Source: Bradyrhizobium viridifuturi (GTDB lineage: Bacteria; Pseudomonadota; Alphaproteobacteria; Rhizobiales; Xanthobacteraceae). From it: DNA of 64,000 nucleotides. Under the pieces are notes generated by a model. It ran no database searches, was not told the DNA's origin, and worked only from the letters and a program-made list of their open reading frames with translations. This document shows positions 20,171 to 29,255 of this stretch, in pieces. The stretch is from contig NZ_LGTB01000020.1 of the NCBI RefSeq assembly GCF_001238275.1, positions 62,001 to 126,000 of the forward strand. Reading direction: 5' to 3'. Position numbers and translations under genes: made by a program. How positions within the stretch are numbered: the first letter of the stretch is position 1; each line of letters begins with the position of its first letter.

Positions 20171-21301
20171 TCAGAATACGACGACCGAACGGATCGACTT
20201 GCCCTCGTGCATCAAGTCGAAGCCCTTGTTGATCTCGTCGAGCTTCAGCACGTGGGTGATCATCGGATCGATCTGGATCTTTCCGTTCATGTACCAGTCG
20301 ACGATCTTCGGCACGTCGGTGCGGCCGCGCGCGCCGCCGAACGCGGTGCCCTTCCACACCCGTCCGGTGACGAGCTGGAATGGCCGGGTCGCGATCTCCT
20401 TGCCGGATTCCGCGACGCCGATCACGACCGAGACGCCCCAACCGCGGTGGCAGGCTTCCAGCGCCTGGCGCATCACATTGGTGTTGCCGGTACAGTCGAA
20501 GGTGTAGTCGGCGCCGCCGTCAGTCAGCGCCACCAGGTGCTGGACGATATCGCCCGAAACCTTGGTCGGGTTGACGAAATGCGTCATACCGAACTGACGG
20601 CCCCAGGCATCCTTCGCGTCATTGATGTCGACACCGATGATCTTGTCGGCGCCGACCATCTTGGCGCCCTGGATCACGTTGAGGCCGATGCCGCCGAGAC
20701 CGAACACCACGACGTTGGCGCCCGGCGTCACCTTGGCGGTGTTGACGACCGCACCAACGCCCGTGGTGACGCCGCAGCCGATGTAACAGCTCTTGTCGAA
20801 TGGCGCGTCCTCACGAATCTTGGCGACCGCAATCTCGGGCAGCACGGTGAAGTTCGAGAAGGTCGAGCAACCCATATAGTGGAAGACCGTCTTGCCTTTG
20901 TAGCTGAAGCGCGAGGTGCCGTCGGGCATCACGCCCTTGCCCTGCGTCGCGCGGATCGCGGTGCAGAGATTGGTCTTCTGGCTGAGGCAGCTTTTGCACT
21001 GGCGGCATTCGGGCGTGTAGAGCGGGATCACATGATCCCCCGGCTTCACCGACGTCACGCCGGCGCCGACCTCGCGAACGATGCCCGCGCCTTCGTGCCC
21101 GAGGATCGACGGGAAGATGCCTTCACTGTCGAAACCATCGAGCGTGTAGGCGTCGGTGTGGCAGATGCCCGTCGCCTTGATCTCGACAAGGACCTCGCCG
21201 GCCTTCGGGCCTTCCAGGTCGAGCTCGACGATCTCAAGCGGCTTCTTGGCTTCGAATGCGACTGCGGCGCGGGTCTCATCTTGGTCTCCACAAAACATCA
21301 A
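20171..21301 (-). CDS. frmA: S-(hydroxymethyl)glutathione dehydrogenase, class III alcohol dehydrogenase (start region frameshifted)
   Basis: This NAD-dependent enzyme oxidises S-hydroxymethylglutathione to S-formylglutathione. Catalytic-zinc ligands are seen in ATGICHTDAYT and GHEGAG with the Cys in YIGCGVTTG; structural-zinc cysteines are in CRQCKSCLSQKTNLC; GLGGIGLNVIQGAK is the NAD-binding turn. As written the frame starts at 21301 with an odd MMFCGDQDE leader. A T appears to be missing at 21276 (plus strand): restoring it gives an ATG at 21279 preceded by GGAG, an N-terminus MKTRAAVAFEAKKP and 369 residues, the standard length. It lies between xoxG and gfa in one operon. Confidence 0.92.
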   Translation of the reverse strand: MMFCGDQDETRAAVAFEAKKPLEIVELDLEGPKAGEVLVEIKATGICHTDAYTLDGFDSEGIFPSILGHEGAGIVREVGAGVTSVKPGDHVIPLYTPECRQCKSCLSQKTNLCTAIRATQGKGVMPDGTSRFSYKGKTVFHYMGCSTFSNFTVLPEIAVAKIREDAPFDKSCYIGCGVTTGVGAVVNTAKVTPGANVVVFGLGGIGLNVIQGAKMVGADKIIGVDINDAKDAWGRQFGMTHFVNPTKVSGDIVQHLVALTDGGADYTFDCTGNTNVMRQALEACHRGWGVSVVIGVAESGKEIATRPFQLVTGRVWKGTAFGGARGRTDVPKIVDWYMNGKIQIDPMITHVLKLDEINKGFDLMHEGKSIRSVVVF

Positions 21302-21329
21302 ACAGGTTTGTCATTCGCGCCGGTCACGC

Positions 21330-21863
21330 TCACTTCTTGTCGTTATGGCCCATGCAGGCGTCTTCCGCCTTGCCGTAGGCTTCCGATTTGTCTTCGTGCT
21401 TGGCCGGCCGTACGCGCCCAACCGCATCATTGGAACGAGCGCGCAGGTACACATAGAGGTCGTCCATGTAGCAAGCAACGTTCGGATTGTCGCCGAACGC
21501 GGGCATGACGTTCTCCTGCGACGTCGAGACGTTCTTGCGTCCGCTCGCGACCACGCCGAGAAAATCGGCATAGTTCATGCTTTTCAGCGAGTCCTTCAGC
21601 GCGGGCGCGTACGTCGAACCCATGCCATCGGGCCCGTGGCAAACATGGCATTCCGAATGGTATCGGCGATATCCGGAGTAGGTGTACCAATCCACGGTCC
21701 CGTCAGCCTCAACCTTGTAGGTCGGGTTACCGTCTTTATCGAGATATTTGCCGTCCTCGGATTTGACCGCTGTCGGGTCGCCGGGAGCTTCGGCAGAGGC
21801 AACTCCTCCCATTGCCACGACGAAGATCGCAGCAGTCACAAACCAGATCTTACGCAAAAGCAT
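21330..21863 (-). CDS. xoxG: Cytochrome c, electron acceptor of XoxF
   Basis: The 177-residue precursor has a signal peptide (about residues 1-24) and one haem-binding motif, CHVCH, at residues 72-76. The spacing from xoxF (73 bases, same strand) and the family pattern YHSECHVCHGPDGMGSTYAPAL identify it as XoxG, which takes electrons from the PQQ of XoxF. Start 21863 (MLLRKIWFVT) was chosen for the signal peptide. The probable Met ligand is in ENVMPAFG. It acts in the periplasm and passes electrons to a terminal oxidase chain. Confidence 0.88.
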   Translation of the reverse strand: MLLRKIWFVTAAIFVVAMGGVASAEAPGDPTAVKSEDGKYLDKDGNPTYKVEADGTVDWYTYSGYRRYHSECHVCHGPDGMGSTYAPALKDSLKSMNYADFLGVVASGRKNVSTSQENVMPAFGDNPNVACYMDDLYVYLRARSNDAVGRVRPAKHEDKSEAYGKAEDACMGHNDKK

Positions 21864-21936
21864 ATCCTCGCGTGCGGATTGAAGACGGACCGGCGCATGG
21901 AGATCGCCCCATGCGCCGGAACGAGGCTTGCTCAGC

Positions 21937-23742
21937 TCACTGCTGCGGCAGCGAGAACACGGTGAGCGTTCCACCGAGCGCGGTGTAGTTGCTCAGCGCC
22001 GCATAGCCGCCGACCGCGCCGAGACCGGCCGTCGGGTCAGTCAGACCGGCCGCGAGGCCGATGCCTGCCCAACCGCCAACACCCGACAGAACTGCGACGT
22101 ACTGCTTGCCGCCATGTTCATAGGTGGTGACGTTGCCGATGATGCCGGACGGAGTCTTGAACTTGTAGAGCTCCTTGCCCGTCTTCGCGTCGACAGCCTT
22201 CAGATAGCCTTCCAGCGTGCCGTAGAACACCACGCCGCCGGCGGTTGCGAGCGCACCCGACCAAACGGAGAACTGCTCCTTGTTCGACCACACGATCTTG
22301 CCGGTCTTGCCGTCCCAGGCGATGAAATTGCCCATGTTGGTCTCACCGGGAGGCGGATACATCGACAGCGTCGCGCCGACATATGGCTGACCTGCGGTGT
22401 AGCTCACCTTGAACGGCTCGTAGTCCATGCAGACGTGGTTGGTCGGCACGTAGAACAGTTGCGTCTCGGGCGAGTAGGCTGCCGGCTGCTCGTCCTTCGA
22501 GCCGAGCGCTGCCGGGCAGATGCCCTTGACGTTGTGGTCTTCGCCGGCCTTGTCGGTCGACGCTGCGTCAAGAACCTTCGGACGACCATAGGTCGGCGAG
22601 CTCTTGTTCATGTCGACGCCGGAAGTCCAGTTCACCTTCGGATCATACTTGTCGGCAACCAGCAGTTCGCCGGTGGCGCGATCGAGCGTATAGCCGAGGC
22701 CGTTACGATCGAAGTGCGTCAGCAGCTTGCGCGGCTTGCCGTCGATGCTCTGATCCGAGAGGATCATCTCGTTGACGCCGTCATAGTCCCATTCGTCATG
22801 CGGGGTCATCTGGTAGACCCACTTGGCAACACCGGTGTCCGGGTTACGCGCCCAGATCGTCATCGACCACTTGTTGTCGCCGGGACGCTGCTTCGGATTC
22901 CAGGTCGAGGGATTACCCGATCCGTAATAGACGAGGTTCAGTTCGGGGTCGTAGGAAATCCAGCCCCAGGTCGCGCCGCCGCCGATCTTCCACTGATCGC
23001 CTTGCCACGTCTTCAGGCTCGAGTCCTTGCCGATCGGCTTGCCGAGCTCGGTGGTCTTGTCGTCGACCAGGAGCTGGTCATCCGGACCTTCCGAGAAGCC
23101 GCGCCAGACCAGCTTGCCGGTCTTGATGTCGTAGGCGCTCATGTGAGCCTGCACGCCGAACTCACCGCCGGAGATGCCGATCAGGACCTTGTCCTTGATC
23201 ACCATCGGCGCGGAGGTGCCGGTCGAGCCCTTGCTCGGATCGCCATTCTTCGCCGTCCACTCCACCTTGCCGGTCTTGGCATCGAGCGCGACCAGCGTGG
23301 TGTCGGCCTGATGCAGGAAGATCTTGCCGTCGCCATAGGCGACGCCGCGATTAACGGTATCGCAGCACATCACCGGAATGACGTTCGGATCCTGCTTCGG
23401 CTCGTACTTCCAGACGATCTGGTTGTCCTTGGAAAGGTCAATAGCGTAGACCTTGTTCGGGAACGGGGTATGCACGTACATCATGTTGCCGACGATCAGC
23501 GGGCCGCCTTCGTGGCCGCGCAGCACGCCGGTCGAAAACGTCCACGCTACCTGCAACTTTCCGACGTTCTGGGCGTTGATCTGATTCAGCTTCGAGTAGC
23601 GCTGATTGGCGTAGTCGCCGGTCGGCATCACCCAGTCTTTCGGGTTCTGCGACATTTTGTGGAGTTCGTCGTTGGCGCTGGCAGCTCCGACGGCAAACAC
23701 CGCCATTGCCCCAAGACCAGTCGCGTAAAGCATCTTGCGCAT
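21937..23742 (-). CDS. xoxF: Lanthanide-dependent methanol dehydrogenase, XoxF5 type
   Basis: The 601-residue PQQ enzyme oxidises methanol in the periplasm. It has a signal peptide to about residue 23, eight beta-propeller blades with tryptophan-docking repeats, and the adjacent-cysteine disulfide VMCCDT at 126-127. Metal and catalytic positions visible are Glu194 (GGEFGV), Asn277 (GSGNPS), Asp319 and Asp321 in EWDYDGVN. The second Asp, two residues after the catalytic one, is the established mark of lanthanide rather than calcium enzymes; MxaF has Ala there. The sequence closely follows the recalled XoxF1 of Methylorubrum, the XoxF5 clade. GGGAGGAAA precedes the start. It heads the xoxF-xoxG-frmA-gfa unit. 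Confidence 0.95.
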   Translation of the reverse strand: MRKMLYATGLGAMAVFAVGAASANDELHKMSQNPKDWVMPTGDYANQRYSKLNQINAQNVGKLQVAWTFSTGVLRGHEGGPLIVGNMMYVHTPFPNKVYAIDLSKDNQIVWKYEPKQDPNVIPVMCCDTVNRGVAYGDGKIFLHQADTTLVALDAKTGKVEWTAKNGDPSKGSTGTSAPMVIKDKVLIGISGGEFGVQAHMSAYDIKTGKLVWRGFSEGPDDQLLVDDKTTELGKPIGKDSSLKTWQGDQWKIGGGATWGWISYDPELNLVYYGSGNPSTWNPKQRPGDNKWSMTIWARNPDTGVAKWVYQMTPHDEWDYDGVNEMILSDQSIDGKPRKLLTHFDRNGLGYTLDRATGELLVADKYDPKVNWTSGVDMNKSSPTYGRPKVLDAASTDKAGEDHNVKGICPAALGSKDEQPAAYSPETQLFYVPTNHVCMDYEPFKVSYTAGQPYVGATLSMYPPPGETNMGNFIAWDGKTGKIVWSNKEQFSVWSGALATAGGVVFYGTLEGYLKAVDAKTGKELYKFKTPSGIIGNVTTYEHGGKQYVAVLSGVGGWAGIGLAAGLTDPTAGLGAVGGYAALSNYTALGGTLTVFSLPQQ

Positions 23743-24162
23743 CGTGGATTTCCTCCCAGGTTCAAGAGCTCAAGGGTTTCCGCCGAAACGGCCCCACTTC
23801 TTCCATTTTGGTGCCCCAGTCGTAATCCGATCGAACCGTGCTGACTTGCCCAATAGAGAAGAGGCGTTTGCTCAAAAGCGAAGCTGCGACAGATTTTTGC
23901 AGGCCGGCCCCGAATGGGTGGAAAGGGTTGCTTCATGTTGCAGGGCATCAATCGCGGCCCGCGAATTCGAAGCGCCAGATTGACGCGTTCTAAGGTTGCG
24001 CTTGACGAGCCCAGAACTAAGTCGGAGGATCACCCGACATTAACCGGGAAGAAATCCCGCCACCTCCCTAAGCTGTTCAGAATCAGGGAGAAGGCGCATC
24101 GTCCCAAGCCAGATTGAGCTCGGTGAGCAGTCACGTTGGGGATCGAATCGGTGGCTGGAAAG
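23743..24162. promoter_or_regulatory. Divergent promoter region of xoxF and an AraC regulator
   Basis: This 420-base gap has no supportable gene. It must contain the promoter of the xoxF operon (minus strand) and that of the AraC gene (plus strand). TTGACG at about 23980 and TTGACG near 24003 on the plus strand are possible -35 elements for the regulator, but I cannot match good -10 elements. GGGAGGAAA next to 23742 is the xoxF ribosome binding site. Confidence 0.5.
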
Positions 24163-25137
24163 ATGTCCGATACAGTCCATTCACTCAGCACGAACGGATT
24201 GACGCCCAAGCGGCAGATCCAGCGCTGGTCGGATGCGCTCACTGACCTCTGCGGTCAGTTCGATGTCGATGCGCTGGAGGGATCCTCGCTCGAGGGCCGC
24301 ATCAATTTCACGACGGTCTCGCGCTTGAAGCTGTGCCAGATCGAGGCAAGCCAGCACCGGATCGCGCATACCATCTCGCGCATCAAGCTGAGCGAGCACC
24401 CCTACATCAAGATCGTATTCCAGACCCACGGCGTCTCGCATTTCGAGCAGGACGGCCTGCACTTCGACATCATGCCGGGCGACTGCTTCGCCTACGACGT
24501 GTCCTGTCCGCATACGATCATCAGCCCGTCCCTGACGCGTCACGAGGTCGTCATCGTTCCGAAGGACCTGCTCAAGGAGCGCGGCTTCCAGCTCTCCAAG
24601 ATGGCGCCGTGCAAGCTCTCGGCGCGCAACGGCACCGGCCGCATCGCCTATGATTTCGTCCATGCCGCGTTCGGCGAGGCACCGACGCTGACCCCGGTCA
24701 ACGCGGTCGGCGTAGCCGATGCGCTGATCGATTTGCTGCTGCTGCCGCTGCGCGAGACCGGCGCCATGTTCGACCGCGGCAGTGCCGAGGCGACCTATGT
24801 GCGTGCCCAGGGCTTCATCCGCGAGCATCTGCGCGATCCCGATCTGTGCATCGACCGCATTTCGGCGGCGCTCGGCTGCTCGAAGCGCTATTTGCACATG
24901 CTGTTCAGCGATCGCGGAATGACGGTCAGCGACTACATCTGGAAGGCCCGGTTGCAGAATTGCCGTCAGGAGCTGGAATCCCAGAACGGCAAGACCATCA
25001 CCGACGTCGCCTTCTCGTGGGGCTTCTCGAGTTCGTCCCATTTCAGCCGCGTGTTCCGGAAGTACTTCGGTATCGCGCCCTCTTCCGTCCACAAGGGTCT
25101 CCACGGCGGCCTGCCGGTGGATGTGGTGCTGGAATAG
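24163..25137 (+). CDS. AraC family transcriptional regulator divergent from xoxF
   Basis: The 324-residue regulator has an N-terminal cupin-like sensing domain (residues 40-170, with FEQDGLHFDIMPGDCFAYD) and two C-terminal AraC helix-turn-helix units: DRISAALGCSKRYLHMLFSDRGMTVSDYI and ITDVAFSWGFSSSSHFSRVFRKYFG, ending with the PSS turn. The start at 24163 has GGAAAG upstream; in-frame TTG at 24136 is less likely. Its position back-to-back with xoxF makes it a strong candidate to control the methanol operon, but direct evidence is lacking. The ligand is unknown. Confidence 0.85.
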   Translation: MSDTVHSLSTNGLTPKRQIQRWSDALTDLCGQFDVDALEGSSLEGRINFTTVSRLKLCQIEASQHRIAHTISRIKLSEHPYIKIVFQTHGVSHFEQDGLHFDIMPGDCFAYDVSCPHTIISPSLTRHEVVIVPKDLLKERGFQLSKMAPCKLSARNGTGRIAYDFVHAAFGEAPTLTPVNAVGVADALIDLLLLPLRETGAMFDRGSAEATYVRAQGFIREHLRDPDLCIDRISAALGCSKRYLHMLFSDRGMTVSDYIWKARLQNCRQELESQNGKTITDVAFSWGFSSSSHFSRVFRKYFGIAPSSVHKGLHGGLPVDVVLE

Positions 25138-25167
25138 TGCTTCTGTCCGGCGTGCAGGCGTCACGCC

Positions 25168-25563
25168 ATGCTGTTCGCCATCAAGTTTTCGTCAATCAAG
25201 GCCTGGGCGCGCAACCTCAAACGGGACAGCGTTGCGCTATATCTCGCGTCGCGTGATCCGCGCGTACCGTGGCACGCAAAAGCCGTGGCGGTCGCGGTGG
25301 CGGCCTATGCGCTCTCCCCGATCGACCTGATCCCGGACTTCATCCCGATCATCGGCTATCTCGACGATCTGATTCTGCTGCCGCTTGGCATCTGGCTCGC
25401 GCTCGCGCTCGTTCCGGACGAAGTGATGGAGGAGTGCCGCACCAAGGCCAGCGCGCTATTGCAGCGTCCCAGCAGTCGCGGCGGAATGATCGCAATCATC
25501 GTGCTCTGGTTCGCCGGCGCATTGGCGCTGGCGTGGGCCGCCTTCAGATACTTGCCGCGGTAG
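25168..25563 (+). CDS. DUF1232 (YkvA-type) membrane protein
   Basis: The 131-residue protein has the DUF1232 core ALSPIDLIPDFIPIIGYLDD at about residues 48-67, a hallmark of this small family of unknown function, plus a second hydrophobic segment at the C-terminus (IAIIVLWFAGALALAWAAF). It follows the AraC gene by 30 bases on the same strand. Its end overlaps the end of the convergent histidine kinase gene by 20 bases. Nothing links it specifically to methanol metabolism. Confidence 0.78.
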   Translation: MLFAIKFSSIKAWARNLKRDSVALYLASRDPRVPWHAKAVAVAVAAYALSPIDLIPDFIPIIGYLDDLILLPLGIWLALALVPDEVMEECRTKASALLQRPSSRGGMIAIIVLWFAGALALAWAAFRYLPR

Positions 25564-26917
25564 CGGCCTTCGGCACCAGCGCTTCGACCGTCACGCCATC
25601 ATCGGTGGAGTTGATCTTGAGCGAGCCGCCGAGCGCCAGGATCCGCTCCTGCATGCCGGTCAGGCCGCGACCAAGCCTGTGATCGGCCAGCATGCCGCGG
25701 CCGTTGTCGCGAACCCGCACCAGCGCGCCGCCGCGGCTGCCGTGCAAGCCCGGCTGTCGCTCCACAGGTTCGATGGTAATATGGACCGCCGTTGCGCCGG
25801 CGTGGCGGAACACGTTGGTGAGCGCTTCCTGGACGATGCGGTAGATCGTCAAATCGGCCATCTCACCGGTATCGCCGAGTGTGGGCGATATGCGGCTCTC
25901 GATCTCGACCTCCGGGTGCGTCTCGCTCCACAGCCGCACCAGCGCGCCGAGCGCTTCCGCAAGCCCAAGCTCGGCCAATCCCACCGGCCGCAATCGCTCC
26001 AGGATGCGGCGGGTGAACTGCTGGAGCGCGTTGACCTGCTCGAGGATGGCATTGCCGTGCTTGCGCAATGCGGCAGGATCCGCCTTGTCCACCTCCGACA
26101 GCCGGTTCAGCGCGCCGGCATGTGCGCGCAGTGCAAACAGATAGGGCCCGAACTCGTCGTGCAGTTCGCGCGCGATCTCCTTCCGCTCGGAATCCTGCAG
26201 CGAGACGGCACGTTCGGCGAGCTGCCGTTTGCTATCCACGGCCTCGCCAAGGGTCGCCGCCAAATGGTTCAGTTTGGCACAGATCGCGGCCAATTCAGGC
26301 GATCCGCCGGGCTCGACCCGTGCGTCGTAATTCCCAGCCTCGATGCCGGTCATGGCTTGCGACAACGCCTCCAGCGGCGCCAGGGCACGGCCAACCACCA
26401 GCATGGTCACCAGCAGCAGCGCGACCGCGATCGCGGAGCCGACCTCGAGCTGGGTGACGATGCCGTCCCAGATCTCGGCGATTTCGTCGTCGGGATGCGA
26501 GGTGATGACAAGCGATTGCGGCTTGCCGTGAACCGAGATCGGCACCCGCACCGAGGTCTGCTCGGGATGAACCAGCGCGACGAACCACTCCGGCGGAGCG
26601 CGCGGATCGGTGGCCTCCTCCGGCCGCCCGGGAGACTTTGCGGTCGCGTCATCCTGCCGCGTGATGCTGACGTGACGCAGCCGGCTCAGGTCCTGCACGA
26701 TCTGGTCGAGCCGCGCATCCGGGTCCGGCGCCTCGTCGAGACCGGCCACGATGGTCGTAACAAACTCGCGCGCCAGCCGGATAACGCTTTGGTCTTCTGC
26801 CTGCACGCGAGGTCCCGCCTCCAGCACCAGCCGCGCGATATTGATACCCAATCCAAGCGCCAGTATCAGCGCGAGCAGCAGGTTGATCCGTGCGCGCAGG
26901 GATAGCTTTTGCCACAT
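25544..26917 (-). CDS. Sensor histidine kinase, NarX/UhpB (HisKA_3) type
   Basis: The 457-residue membrane kinase has two membrane segments (about residues 11-32 and 159-176) that enclose a periplasmic sensor domain, then a HAMP-like linker, the HisKA_3 dimerisation helix with the phospho-accepting His253 in ERKEIARELHDEFGPYL, and a C-terminal ATPase (N box EALTNVFRHAGA, G1 box VRDNGRG). The start at 26917 was chosen because the membrane segment follows directly. It is divergent from a LuxR-type regulator gene, its probable partner. The pair resembles FlhSR, which controls formaldehyde and methanol oxidation genes in Paracoccus; the equivalence is inferred from position next to fghA and xoxF. 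Confidence 0.85.
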   Translation of the reverse strand: MWQKLSLRARINLLLALILALGLGINIARLVLEAGPRVQAEDQSVIRLAREFVTTIVAGLDEAPDPDARLDQIVQDLSRLRHVSITRQDDATAKSPGRPEEATDPRAPPEWFVALVHPEQTSVRVPISVHGKPQSLVITSHPDDEIAEIWDGIVTQLEVGSAIAVALLLVTMLVVGRALAPLEALSQAMTGIEAGNYDARVEPGGSPELAAICAKLNHLAATLGEAVDSKRQLAERAVSLQDSERKEIARELHDEFGPYLFALRAHAGALNRLSEVDKADPAALRKHGNAILEQVNALQQFTRRILERLRPVGLAELGLAEALGALVRLWSETHPEVEIESRISPTLGDTGEMADLTIYRIVQEALTNVFRHAGATAVHITIEPVERQPGLHGSRGGALVRVRDNGRGMLADHRLGRGLTGMQERILALGGSLKINSTDDGVTVEALVPKAATAASI

Positions 26918-27098
26918 GACGTTGCCCCCGACCGCGATCCCTCCTCCGAGAGGATCGTTGACAGCCAAATTTGCCCGGCTATCTAATCGCACCCTATCGC
27001 AATCCCGTGCGAGGTGCACAACCGGTCGGAACCGAGGTGTTCTTCGTGCTAGCCGATGTGACGACGCGTGAATCGAAGCAGGTCGCCGGAACAACGCC

Positions 27099-27719
27099 AT
27101 GCGCATTCTGATCGTTGATGATCATCCCATCGTTGCTTCCGGTTGTCGCACCGTGTTCGCCGACGATTCCGGGATCATCCTGCTCGAAGCATCTGATGCC
27201 GAGAGCGGCGAGCGGGCTTTCGTCGCGGAGAAGCCCGATCTCTGCGTGATCGACATCAACCTGCCGACCGTCTCCGGCTTCGAGCTCGCCCGCCGCATCC
27301 TGACGCGCGATGCGTCCGCGCGCCTCATCATGTTCAGCATGAACGACGACCCGGTGTTCGCCGCCCGTGCCATCGACATCGGCGCCAAGGGCTACGTCTC
27401 GAAGACCGGCGATCCCAACGACCTGGTGGAAGCGGTGCGCGAGGTCGGCAATGGCGGCGTCTATCTGCCGCCGGCGATCGCCCGCAATGTTGCCTTTGCC
27501 CGGCCGGGCTTTGCGCAAAATCCGCTCTCCAAGCTCACGTCGCGCGAGATGGAGATCCTGCGCCTGCTCAGTTCCGGCAAGAGCCTGTCGGAAATCGCCT
27601 GGCTCGTGCATTCGTCATACAAGACGGTCGCGAACACGTCATCGATCATGCGCCAAAAGCTTGGCGTGCGTACTTCGGCCGAGCTGGTGCGCCTCGCGAT
27701 CGAGAGCGGCGTCGCCTGA
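27099..27719 (+). CDS. LuxR/NarL-type response regulator
   Basis: The 206-residue regulator has a receiver domain with acidic residues Asp7-Asp8, the phosphorylation site Asp52 (CVIDINLP) and the conserved Lys in GYVSKTG. The C-terminal LuxR helix-turn-helix is LTSREMEILRLLSSGKSLSEIAWLVHSSYKTVANTSSIMRQKL. A KTVxNxxS pattern is kept in the recognition helix. It is divergent from the histidine kinase gene, and its stop lies 30 bases before fghA, so it is likely co-transcribed with it. It is a good candidate for FlhR-like control of formaldehyde oxidation. Confidence 0.88.
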   Translation: MRILIVDDHPIVASGCRTVFADDSGIILLEASDAESGERAFVAEKPDLCVIDINLPTVSGFELARRILTRDASARLIMFSMNDDPVFAARAIDIGAKGYVSKTGDPNDLVEAVREVGNGGVYLPPAIARNVAFARPGFAQNPLSKLTSREMEILRLLSSGKSLSEIAWLVHSSYKTVANTSSIMRQKLGVRTSAELVRLAIESGVA

Positions 27720-27749
27720 CGCCGCGCGCCAACACAAAGGAATACGACG

Positions 27750-28589
27750 ATGCAGACGGTTTCCCAGAACAAGTCGCATGGTGGCACGCAGGGCGTTTAC
27801 CGCCACCCCAGCCGCGAGACCAAGACCGACATGACGTTCTCGGTGTTCGTCCCGGAGCATGCGGCCGGCGCCAAATTGCCTGTCGTGACCTACCTGTCGG
27901 GCCTGACCTGCACGCACGCCAACGTCACCGAGAAGGGCGAATTTCGCCAGGCCTGCGCCGAGCTCGGCCTGATCTTCGTCGCACCGGATACCAGCCCACG
28001 CGGCGAAGGCGTCCCCGGCGATCCCGCCAGTTCCTACGATTTTGGCCTCGGCGCCGGTTTCTATGTTGATGCGACGGAGCAGCCGTTCGCGACCAATTAC
28101 CGGATGTGGAGCTACGTCACCGAGGAGTTGCCAAAGCTGATCGCGGAGCAATTTCCGGTCGACACGACGCGCCAATCGATCCTCGGTCACTCCATGGGCG
28201 GTCATGGCGCGCTGACCGTGGCGCTGCGCCATCCCGATCGCTATCGCGCGGCGAGCGCGTTTGCGCCGATCGTGGCGCCATCACAGGTGCCATGGGGCAA
28301 CAAGGCGCTCGGCGGCTATCTCGGCAGCAACAAGCAGGCGTGGCGCAGGCACGATGCGGTCGCGTTGATCGAGGACGGCGCGCGCTTCTCCGACCTTCTG
28401 GTCGACTACGGCGATGCCGACGGCTTCCTCACCGAGCAATTGCGGCCCGAGCTGCTGAAGGCTGCATGCGAGAAGGCGAACATCCCCCTCACCCTGCGGC
28501 GCCAGCCCGGCTACGACCACAGCTACTACTTCATCTCGACCTTCATGGCCGACCACCTGCGCTGGCATGCTGCGCGGCTGAAGGCCTGA
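27750..28589 (+). CDS. fghA: S-formylglutathione hydrolase
   Basis: The 279-residue esterase-D type enzyme hydrolyses S-formylglutathione to formate and glutathione, the step after frmA. The nucleophile elbow GHSMGGHGAL, the N-terminal pattern LPVVTYLSGLTCTHANVTEKGEFRQ and the catalytic His in GYDHSYYFISTF are all visible. It is full length. AAAGGAATACGACG provides the binding site. It is separated from frmA and gfa by about 6 kb but lies directly after the LuxR-type regulator gene, so its expression is probably tied to that two-component system. Confidence 0.92.
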   Translation: MQTVSQNKSHGGTQGVYRHPSRETKTDMTFSVFVPEHAAGAKLPVVTYLSGLTCTHANVTEKGEFRQACAELGLIFVAPDTSPRGEGVPGDPASSYDFGLGAGFYVDATEQPFATNYRMWSYVTEELPKLIAEQFPVDTTRQSILGHSMGGHGALTVALRHPDRYRAASAFAPIVAPSQVPWGNKALGGYLGSNKQAWRRHDAVALIEDGARFSDLLVDYGDADGFLTEQLRPELLKAACEKANIPLTLRRQPGYDHSYYFISTFMADHLRWHAARLKA

Positions 28590-28602
28590 CGATCGCATCG
28601 CG

Positions 28603-29121
28603 CTAACGCGCTTGCGGCGCGCCGTAGTTCGGCGCGAGCAGGCGGTTTCGTATGAGGTAATCGGTGGCGCGCGACCAGGATTCGTCGGTATTGCCGCGCA
28701 TATCAGCACTCGCTGCAGCCACCAATTGCCCGGTGTGCACGTCGCGCAGATAGAGGTTGATGTTGAGAATGAGGTTGGAGACCTTCTGCACCACGCCGGT
28801 CATCGCAAGGTCGGCCCCCAACTCGCCGGCCAGCTTCACGTCGCAGCCGCCACAGGCCTGAAGATTGCTGCCGTGCGCCGCAGCATTGACAGGTGCGATG
28901 TCGAGCACGTGGAACTTGCCGGAGTCCGCGAGCTCCTTGCGTACCTGCTCGCCGGTGCGGAGCAGCCGCGCCTGTTCGTCGGTCCGTGGCCCGTTCATCT
29001 CGCCTTGCAGGCTGGTATCGATCATCTCGAGGTCGAACACCGCGAGCTTGGGCGGCTCGGCGCGCGCAGCCGCAGACATCACCAGCAAAGATAGGACGAT
29101 GGCGGACGCTGATCTCATCAT
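28603..29121 (-). CDS. Exported DUF2380-like protein of the PQQ region
   Basis: The 172-residue protein has a signal peptide (MMRSASAIVLSLLVMSAAARA) and a mature domain starting KLAVFDLEMIDTSLQGE, the pattern of DUF2380/DUF3280 proteins. One short Cys pair, QACGGCDVKL, could form a disulfide. The fold is reminiscent of periplasmic or outer-membrane-associated lipoprotein-assembly components, but the function is unknown. It is divergent from the binding-protein gene of the PQQ-associated ABC system and convergent with fghA. Related proteins often occur in PQQ alcohol dehydrogenase clusters, which is the reason to link it to them. Confidence 0.65.
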   Translation of the reverse strand: MMRSASAIVLSLLVMSAAARAEPPKLAVFDLEMIDTSLQGEMNGPRTDEQARLLRTGEQVRKELADSGKFHVLDIAPVNAAAHGSNLQACGGCDVKLAGELGADLAMTGVVQKVSNLILNINLYLRDVHTGQLVAAASADMRGNTDESWSRATDYLIRNRLLAPNYGAPQAR

Positions 29122-29255
29122 TGTGAACCAATCGAAATTTGTGACCTCGCAACGACAAAAAGCGGGGTTGCAAGCCGGGCCAATTTCGTCATCTTGCATG
29201 TCAACGCATGGTCCGACAATGCCGTGCCGAGTGAAGAAAGACTGCGGGAGGAGTT

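Noticed and set aside
19757..21508. 583-codon plus-strand frame over gfa and frmA
   Set aside because: gfa and frmA on the other strand are unmistakable.
21937..23742. Identity of the 601-residue dehydrogenase as calcium-type MxaF
   Set aside because: It has Asp at the position two after the catalytic Asp, XoxF-type sequence throughout and no small subunit gene (mxaI) nearby.
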